Shown here piece after piece: positions 59,001 through 64,000 of a DNA stretch of 64,000 nt. Location: assembly GCA_018524725.1 (NCBI GenBank), contig JAEUWP010000602.1, forward strand, positions 248,001-312,000, written 5' to 3'. Each line of letters opens with the position of its first letter. The first letter of the stretch is position 1. The DNA comes from Podaxis mareebaensis (Eukaryota > Basidiomycota > Agaricomycetes > Agaricales > Agaricaceae). The notes under the pieces are model-generated. The model was not told the origin of the DNA. It saw nothing but the letters and a program-made list of their open reading frames with translations, and ran no database searches. A program made the position numbers and the translations under genes.

Positions 59001-59393
59001 CCAATCCTGCGCGGTGATGTTGGAAGCAGTGCGCAACGCCTCGAGGTCACCCAGCTTCGTCTTGTCACCGTCGCTGAAAATGAGGATGAGCAGATTGTAG
59101 AGGTCGGTCGCATGCGGGGTCCATTGTCCTATTTTTGTTTGTTGAAGGCTACTAGATATGAAAGGTGACAACATTTATGACCTTGGATGATGCGAGCGCC
59201 AGCCCATGAAGCCTGATTAAGGAAATGTGTGTATTTCTTCTCCTGAGAGCTGCCCATATGTTCATCTCCGACTCCGCGATTTGAATGGGGAGGCATACCT
59301 GAGCTGAGCAAAGGATTTAGCGACATCCAAGCTGCACAGGGGAGCTGCGCGATCAGCGAGGAAACGTTCGTTGTTGAGAGCGATCGAAGCCAT
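56098..59393 (-). CDS. DPP3: Dipeptidyl peptidase III (M49 zinc peptidase)
   Basis: Cytosolic zinc exopeptidase releasing dipeptides from short peptides. Start at 59393 ([16 protein letters not shown]), stop at 56098; about a dozen introns. Both zinc motifs of family M49 are intact: HELLGH at 57290-57307 and EECRAE at 56993-57010 (in [14 protein letters not shown]). Other family stretches: [131 protein letters not shown] and the C-terminal [14 protein letters not shown] [19 protein letters not shown]. Length about 700 residues, as expected. The intact motifs argue for an active enzyme. Confidence 0.95.
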
Positions 59394-59964
59394 GGTTCTG
59401 GTTTGAGAGTCAATTCGAGTGCAACGAGAGAGTAGGGGTCGGACAAGGTGATATCGATGCACCTGCGATCGGAGATGGCTCAACTCGATAAGAACATCCT
59501 TCCCGGCACGGAGCATCCGGACACTCATCTGCCAGATAGTCAGCGCCGCCCGAGGCAGAAAATGACACACTCAGAAAGCACAAGGCAGATGACTTCATTG
59601 CGATATTTGCACGTGATTTTATATCCATCTCTCCCCAAACTCTTGTCAACTGCCCCAGTCAGATTGTGCGGCCCAGAATGTTTTGAAATTCTCAAGACTC
59701 ATTTTTGATGTGGGAATAAGGCACGCCATCAGTCTGGCGTTGATAATTAACAGGAAGCTTTCATTTGACCATATGTTCACTCATATGGGAATCATTAGCA
59801 GAACTAATATTAGATCTGTATATTCGACAACATCAAACTGGGTGCCATCGTTTTCACATACGGTCAACAGATAGATACTTCATACCACAAGGTGTACAAG
59901 AGCGCCAAGGCAAAGAGAGATCAGGTGTTAGGCCTTAGGATTGGAGCACTATGGCAGCGACGAT
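59394..59964. other. Intergenic region
   Basis: Between the DPP3 start and the 3' end of the TPR-like gene. Several short open frames but nothing recognisable. Confidence 0.4.
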
Positions 59965-61548
59965 TCACTTCCTGCTACCCTCCACCTGGCGTTTAGCCCG
60001 CTGGTAGTTGTTCCAAAATACTTTCCAATCTGTGTCAGGAATACCTTCCGCCGCTTCTTTCCCACCATCAGCCTCGGGCGATGGGGACCCAGCCCATTCG
60101 ACGGCACGCTCAAAACACTCCAATGCCAACTTGGACTTCGCACCTTCTTTTGTTTCGTGAAGCACACCCATCAAATTCCACGCCTCGGCAGCTGTGCGAC
60201 GAGCATCACGCAGCAAACTTTCAGCCACGGGTTTCATGCTTCGAGAAGACGAGTACGAGGTCAGCAGACGCTCTTCTAGTGGGTGGGGTAGGGGAGTTTT
60301 AGTGTGAAAGTCCTCTGACTTGACAAGGGGGAGCCCTGTGAGTGCTCGTGCAACGCGTTCGGAAGACTCTGCTGCGAAGGTCAACCATTGCATTGACGTT
60401 ATCGCAGGGCGGCGCTGAGCATACAGGACTTCAGCAAGGTGAATGGAAAGGATGGAGGAACGTTGCAGGAGAAACAATGCGTGAAGCGATTGTGCTGGGG
60501 ATGCTGACGCCAAGGAATCTGGGGGACGAATAGCACGGAGAACCGCAAGAGCGCTCTCTTCGATTGATTCAGCCTTTTGATATTGTCCCGATTTAGCGTA
60601 AAAAGCGGATAATGATACTAGGGTCGATGATAACAATCTCTGAGCAAGAGGGGATGATGGTGGCTGTTCCGGTACCAAATCTTTGGGTTCGGATCCATTT
60701 TGGGAGGATTTGCCGTCAATAAGTCGGAGAGCGCGCATCCACCACTCGAGCGCTTGCTCTCCCAACCCCAACCGCGAGTCAATATCCCCAAGTTTCAGTG
60801 CAATGCGCGCGGAATCCAAACCCTTTGCATCAAGACTGGTCCATGCACGCTCGAACTCCGACTTCGCTTCAGGGAGGAAGTCATTGCCCAGCTTTTCCAA
60901 AACAATTCCGTGGAGTGTGAAGAGCTGAGGTAGTGTGTGAGGATAAAGTTTGTCAGGAGAAGATTCTGCGCATTGTATTGCTACCCGCAGGAAGTCCTCC
61001 GTCAGTTGCAGCTGTGGGTTAATGACCTTGATTCCCGCTGGTCCGACGAGGCCTGAGCCGCGCTGGTCATGGCTTCCGATAGCCGTAGTGGTATGGCCAA
61101 TGCCCCAAGTGTACGCCATCCACGCGGCGCGAACAAGGTGACGGCCTTTGAACCCTAAGCCAGGGTCTGTGCCACCATTCACTGGATCGCCTGTCCATTT
61201 GTTTGCGTCGGACTCCCATTGCCATTTCTTCACCTCTTCGTCAGATTCTGGTGCAAGGCCGTTCTTCTCTGCCCAGATATGGGCCCCTTCGTAAGCACTC
61301 CCAACAGTAAGCCCTACTAGAGCCAGACCAATGAATGAGAATTTGATGAAACGCCTCCCGACGTCCAATACAAACACGAAGTGTTTTGGAAAGTTCTCCT
61401 GGACCAAGACAGGTGAATCGGGAGTGGTTGCCTGCTTCCAGGTGCTGCGGGGGATTTTCGTCGACTGGAAACGCCATGCACGAGTGAACGTGCTGGTGTA
61501 CGATCGTACCCCTGGTCGTGGAGGGATTCGAGTAATGAAGCTATGCAT
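59965..61548 (-). CDS. TPR-like mitochondrial membrane protein, function unknown
   Basis: A single uninterrupted exon of 527 residues, unusual among its intron-rich neighbours. The N-terminus is Arg/Ser/Thr rich without acids (MHSFITRIPPRPGVRSYTST), a likely mitochondrial presequence, followed by one membrane span (FIKFSFIGLALVGLTVGSAY) and YEGAHIWAEKNGLAPESDEE. The rest is helical with TPR-like repeats of about 34 residues: LFTLHGIVLEKLGNDFLPEA, ARIALKLGDIDSRLGLGEQA, SLSAFYAKSGQYQKAESIEE, AWNLMGVLHETKEGAKSKLA. An inner-membrane protein with a helical soluble domain is likely; the precise role is unknown. A related arrangement occurs in fungal mitochondrial TPR proteins, but I cannot name the yeast counterpart. 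Confidence 0.85.
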   Translation of the reverse strand: MHSFITRIPPRPGVRSYTSTFTRAWRFQSTKIPRSTWKQATTPDSPVLVQENFPKHFVFVLDVGRRFIKFSFIGLALVGLTVGSAYEGAHIWAEKNGLAPESDEEVKKWQWESDANKWTGDPVNGGTDPGLGFKGRHLVRAAWMAYTWGIGHTTTAIGSHDQRGSGLVGPAGIKVINPQLQLTEDFLRVAIQCAESSPDKLYPHTLPQLFTLHGIVLEKLGNDFLPEAKSEFERAWTSLDAKGLDSARIALKLGDIDSRLGLGEQALEWWMRALRLIDGKSSQNGSEPKDLVPEQPPSSPLAQRLLSSTLVSLSAFYAKSGQYQKAESIEESALAVLRAIRPPDSLASASPAQSLHALFLLQRSSILSIHLAEVLYAQRRPAITSMQWLTFAAESSERVARALTGLPLVKSEDFHTKTPLPHPLEERLLTSYSSSRSMKPVAESLLRDARRTAAEAWNLMGVLHETKEGAKSKLALECFERAVEWAGSPSPEADGGKEAAEGIPDTDWKVFWNNYQRAKRQVEGSRK

Positions 61549-61915
61549 GAGGGATTATGTATGAGAGCGCCGTGGCTGGGTTTGCCGGAGTGTCGCCCGG
61601 TCACACGATGACGCTGTGTGCTATGAAAGAGTCACGGTTACCTGAAATGGGATGGCGCTCAGCGTTTATCTGTCAAACTTATGGCCTTCTGTATGATGTT
61701 ACTAAACTTGGTGTTTGATGCCCATCAACGCCGTAGAATCGTATAGAACCACGTTCCATCCGCACCCAATTATTCCTCGGTGAGAAAGGGGAACCGACAG
61801 CCGAAATATATGGAGATTCCTGTCACACTCCCTAGCCCAGAAGGCGCTTTTTCCCCTCCTTATAAACGCATCGCATCCCTTCTGCCTTCCCTTCAGCTTC
61901 TCTCCGCAGGACATC
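61549..61915. promoter_or_regulatory. Promoter region of the GH5 gene with TATA box
   Basis: TTATAAAC at about 61860-61867 lies about 50 nt before the GH5 start, in a CT-rich context (TTTTCCCCTCCT before it, CTTCCCTTCAGCTTCTC after it), a layout typical of inducible fungal secreted-enzyme genes. Confidence 0.55.
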
Positions 61916-64000
61916 ATGCGAGTCCTCTCCTGGTGGTCGCTCGCCCTCCTTTCTCTTGGTGTCTCTGCCCATTCAGCTACCAAGATCACTAAACGTAATC
62001 ATGACGGAGGAAACCACTTCGTGTCCCAGCAGGGTGGCAGGCTAATGGTCAACGGAAGGTGAGTCAACTCGCTTGTGCTTTGTTGCCATTTTGACATTTC
62101 ACAAAGTGAATTCAAGTACCTCGGAACGACCGCGTACTGGTTGGCATCGTTGAACACGGACGAAGATATTGACTTCACTTTGGGAAACATCTCGCAGGCA
62201 GGATTCAATGCAGTGAGGACTTGGGCATTTAACGGTATGCGTTGGCGTCCTGTCGCCTTCCTTATCTTGTGTGTGGTGTAATTCACGCAAATCAATACCA
62301 ATATTAGATGTTGACACCATCCCGGAAAACGGCACTTGGTTCCAGTTGATCCAGAACGGAACAACCGTCATCAACGATGGCCCCACCGGACTGCAAAGGC
62401 TCGACAAGGTCCTGGAGCTCGCCCAGAAGCATGGAATTTACATTTTGCTCTCTCTCACGAACAACTGGAACCCCCGCCCGCTGACCGACAACATCAATGT
62501 CACTGATCCCCTCAGTGTCTTTCGCTTCGGTAAACGCGATGTTACGCCGGGAACCAACAACTCGCTCCCAAGGGGCACCTTGAGTAACGATTATGGTATG
62601 CCAACCGTTCCCCTTCATCGAGTTCCGCGTTAACCGTCATTCGAAGGTGGTATGGATCTCTACGTCCGACAATTCGGTGGCCCCCAAGAACACGATCAAT
62701 TCTTCACCAACCAGACCCTGATCACTGCTTTTAAGAACTATACCGCCCAGATTGTCTCTCGCTATGCCAACCATTCTAACGTGCTCGCCTGGTACGTTGA
62801 GGTGTTAACTGTTACGAGAAATATATTCTCAGCTCGTTGGCTTGTAGGGAATTAGCAAATGACCCTAGGTCTGTTCGACACATCTCCGACTCGCATTTCG
62901 TGACTGACCAGAGCTTCAAATAGATGCGGCTCGTCAATTTCCGCTTCCGCGGGTTGTGTTGCGCAAAATGTCACCCGGTGGCATTCTGATCTCGCCCAAC
63001 ATGTCAAGCGATTTGACCCCAACCATATCGTAGCATCTGGGTGAGTTATCCTGTAAATTCAGTGTTAACTGCCAATTGATCATATGGCAGTCACCAAGGA
63101 TTCCTTTGCACGGGTTGCCCCAAGCTCTTCCCTCGCGTCGTCCCGCCTGGCCCTCGCCCTTCTCCGGCCCCTGGATCTCGTCGCAGTCTCAGCGCTTTGC
63201 CCCTGACCAAGGAACGAATACTCAAAGAACGTAAGGAAGCATTCAAGAAATCAAGAGCACTCGCCAAGAAATCTGCACAACCCGAGGGCGGTATTCGAAT
63301 TCGCGGTCGCTGGGTGTCTACTCGTGGGTCTAATATGCTTCGTTTGCTCCCTCCGATGCTCACGACGAAACACAGCAACTCGCCGACAAGTAGACCCTGG
63401 TCTAGGACCTGCCTTCGATGGTTCGGCGGGCGTGGACAGTGAAGACATCAGCAACATTCCTGACATCGAGTTGACCAGTTTCATGCTCTTCCCTGACCAG
63501 TTTGATTATGGACCACAGGATCCCAACTTGCCACCCTTCAACAATACTGTCCAGCAAGGATTGGATTGGATCAGATCTCATGCTGAAATTGGTCGTGCGT
63601 GAGTCCTCGCTCTCGTTTGTCATTGTCTGGTCCATCGTAAGTCTAAATAATATCCAGTGCTGGAAAGCCAGTGACCATGTCTGGCCTTGGTCTCGTGACG
63701 CAGAACAGTGCACAATCATTCGTGCCATTCAACTCAACAGTCGCTCCCTTCGCCAATGATACAAGCGGTAAGTCATTTTGTCCATTCCCATAGGTCTTGA
63801 CTGAAATACATATAGCCTCCTTCGTGCCTGCGCAACGACCTTTCGCAACTCAGGATCAGCAAATTGATGCATTTAGGCAGTGGCTGCAGGGTTTGTTAAG
63901 TCCTTTAGTTGATTCTTCTATCCCGCTCACCATAGTTATTCAGCTGGCGTTCTTGGTGGCATCCAGGGCATGATCCACTACCAGGTACGTTGTTGTCTCT
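61916..64000 (+). CDS. Secreted GH5 mannanase-like protein lacking canonical catalytic residues (3' end beyond window)
   Basis: Extracellular glycoside hydrolase family 5 homologue of fungal endo-beta-mannanases. Exons: 61916-62058, 62107-62234, 62308-62595, 62647-62791, 62848-62868, 62924-63040, 63091-about 63320, then further short exons to the right edge. Signal peptide MRVLSWWSLALLSLGVSAHS followed by a KR dibasic (TKITKRN). GH5 landmarks: FNAVRTWAFN, QKHGIYILLSLTNNW, YGGMDLYVRQFG, WELANDPRCG, HVKRFDPNHIVASG, GFLCTGCPKLFP, GVDSEDISNIPDIELTSFML. The acid/base motif, normally NEP, reads NDP, and the strand that should carry the nucleophile reads GKPVTMSGLGL with no Glu. A basic, Pro-rich insert (about 63120-63320) follows CPKLF. 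Many N-glycosylation sequons. The border of the intron near 63320-63400 is unresolved. Confidence 0.85.

Noticed and set aside
1..64000. CRISPR arrays, rRNA genes, tRNA genes, transposons or viral insertions
   Set aside because: No direct-repeat arrays, no TGGTTCGAATCC-type T-loops in cloverleaf context, no transposase, reverse-transcriptase or integrase motifs were seen on either strand. A tRNA scan and repeat search would be decisive.

Overview
This window is nuclear DNA from a filamentous basidiomycete fungus, most likely an Agaricomycete. Nearly every gene is split by short introns of about 45-70 nt with GT-AG borders. Genes are tightly packed on both strands. The proteins are fungal in type: a beta-1,3-glucan synthase, an eIF2B alpha subunit, a Golgi UPF0658 protein, a FluG-like glutamine synthetase homologue and a GH5 mannanase homologue. 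There are no operons, CRISPR arrays or rRNA genes, and no tRNA gene was recognised by eye. I identify about 30 genes. Exon borders were worked out by hand from splice signals and frame closure.

Layout. 1-14.9 kb: MAP1 (partial, leaves the left edge), an unknown gene, GCN3 (eIF2B alpha), a small Cys-rich gene, a CTD-kinase-type cyclin, a Trp-rich orphan, a second small Cys-rich gene of the same type, then the divergent pair MRP21 (mitoribosomal bS21m) and GIR2 (RWD protein). 15-26.4 kb: an alpha/beta hydrolase, a weakly supported gene, a 1318-aa disordered protein, then a divergent SDR/SET-methyltransferase pair. 27-35.4 kb: UPF0658 Golgi protein, a PAP2 dolichyl-diphosphatase-like gene, a decayed copy of a glutamine synthetase homologue followed by the intact copy, and a DNAJC9-like J protein. 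35.5-44.3 kb: FHIP-type scaffold, UbiA prenyltransferase and three small membrane proteins, two of them paralogues. 45-50.8 kb: FKS1. 51.5-64 kb: an LRR-like acidic protein, PTC7 phosphatase, dipeptidyl peptidase III, a mitochondrial TPR-like protein and a 3'-truncated secreted GH5 protein.

Most genes are housekeeping and do not form a pathway together. The accessory or lineage-specific content lies at about 5.6-12.4 kb (two MC-start Cys-rich miniproteins, the orphan family and coding-like debris), 30.6-31.2 kb (the pseudogene) and 40.5-44.3 kb (the membrane-protein cluster). The most notable points are the shared cysteine pattern of the two miniproteins, a GH5 protein lacking both canonical catalytic glutamates, and PTC7 introns that stay open in frame and encode hydrophobic stretches, which recalls the splice-isoform behaviour known for yeast PTC7.
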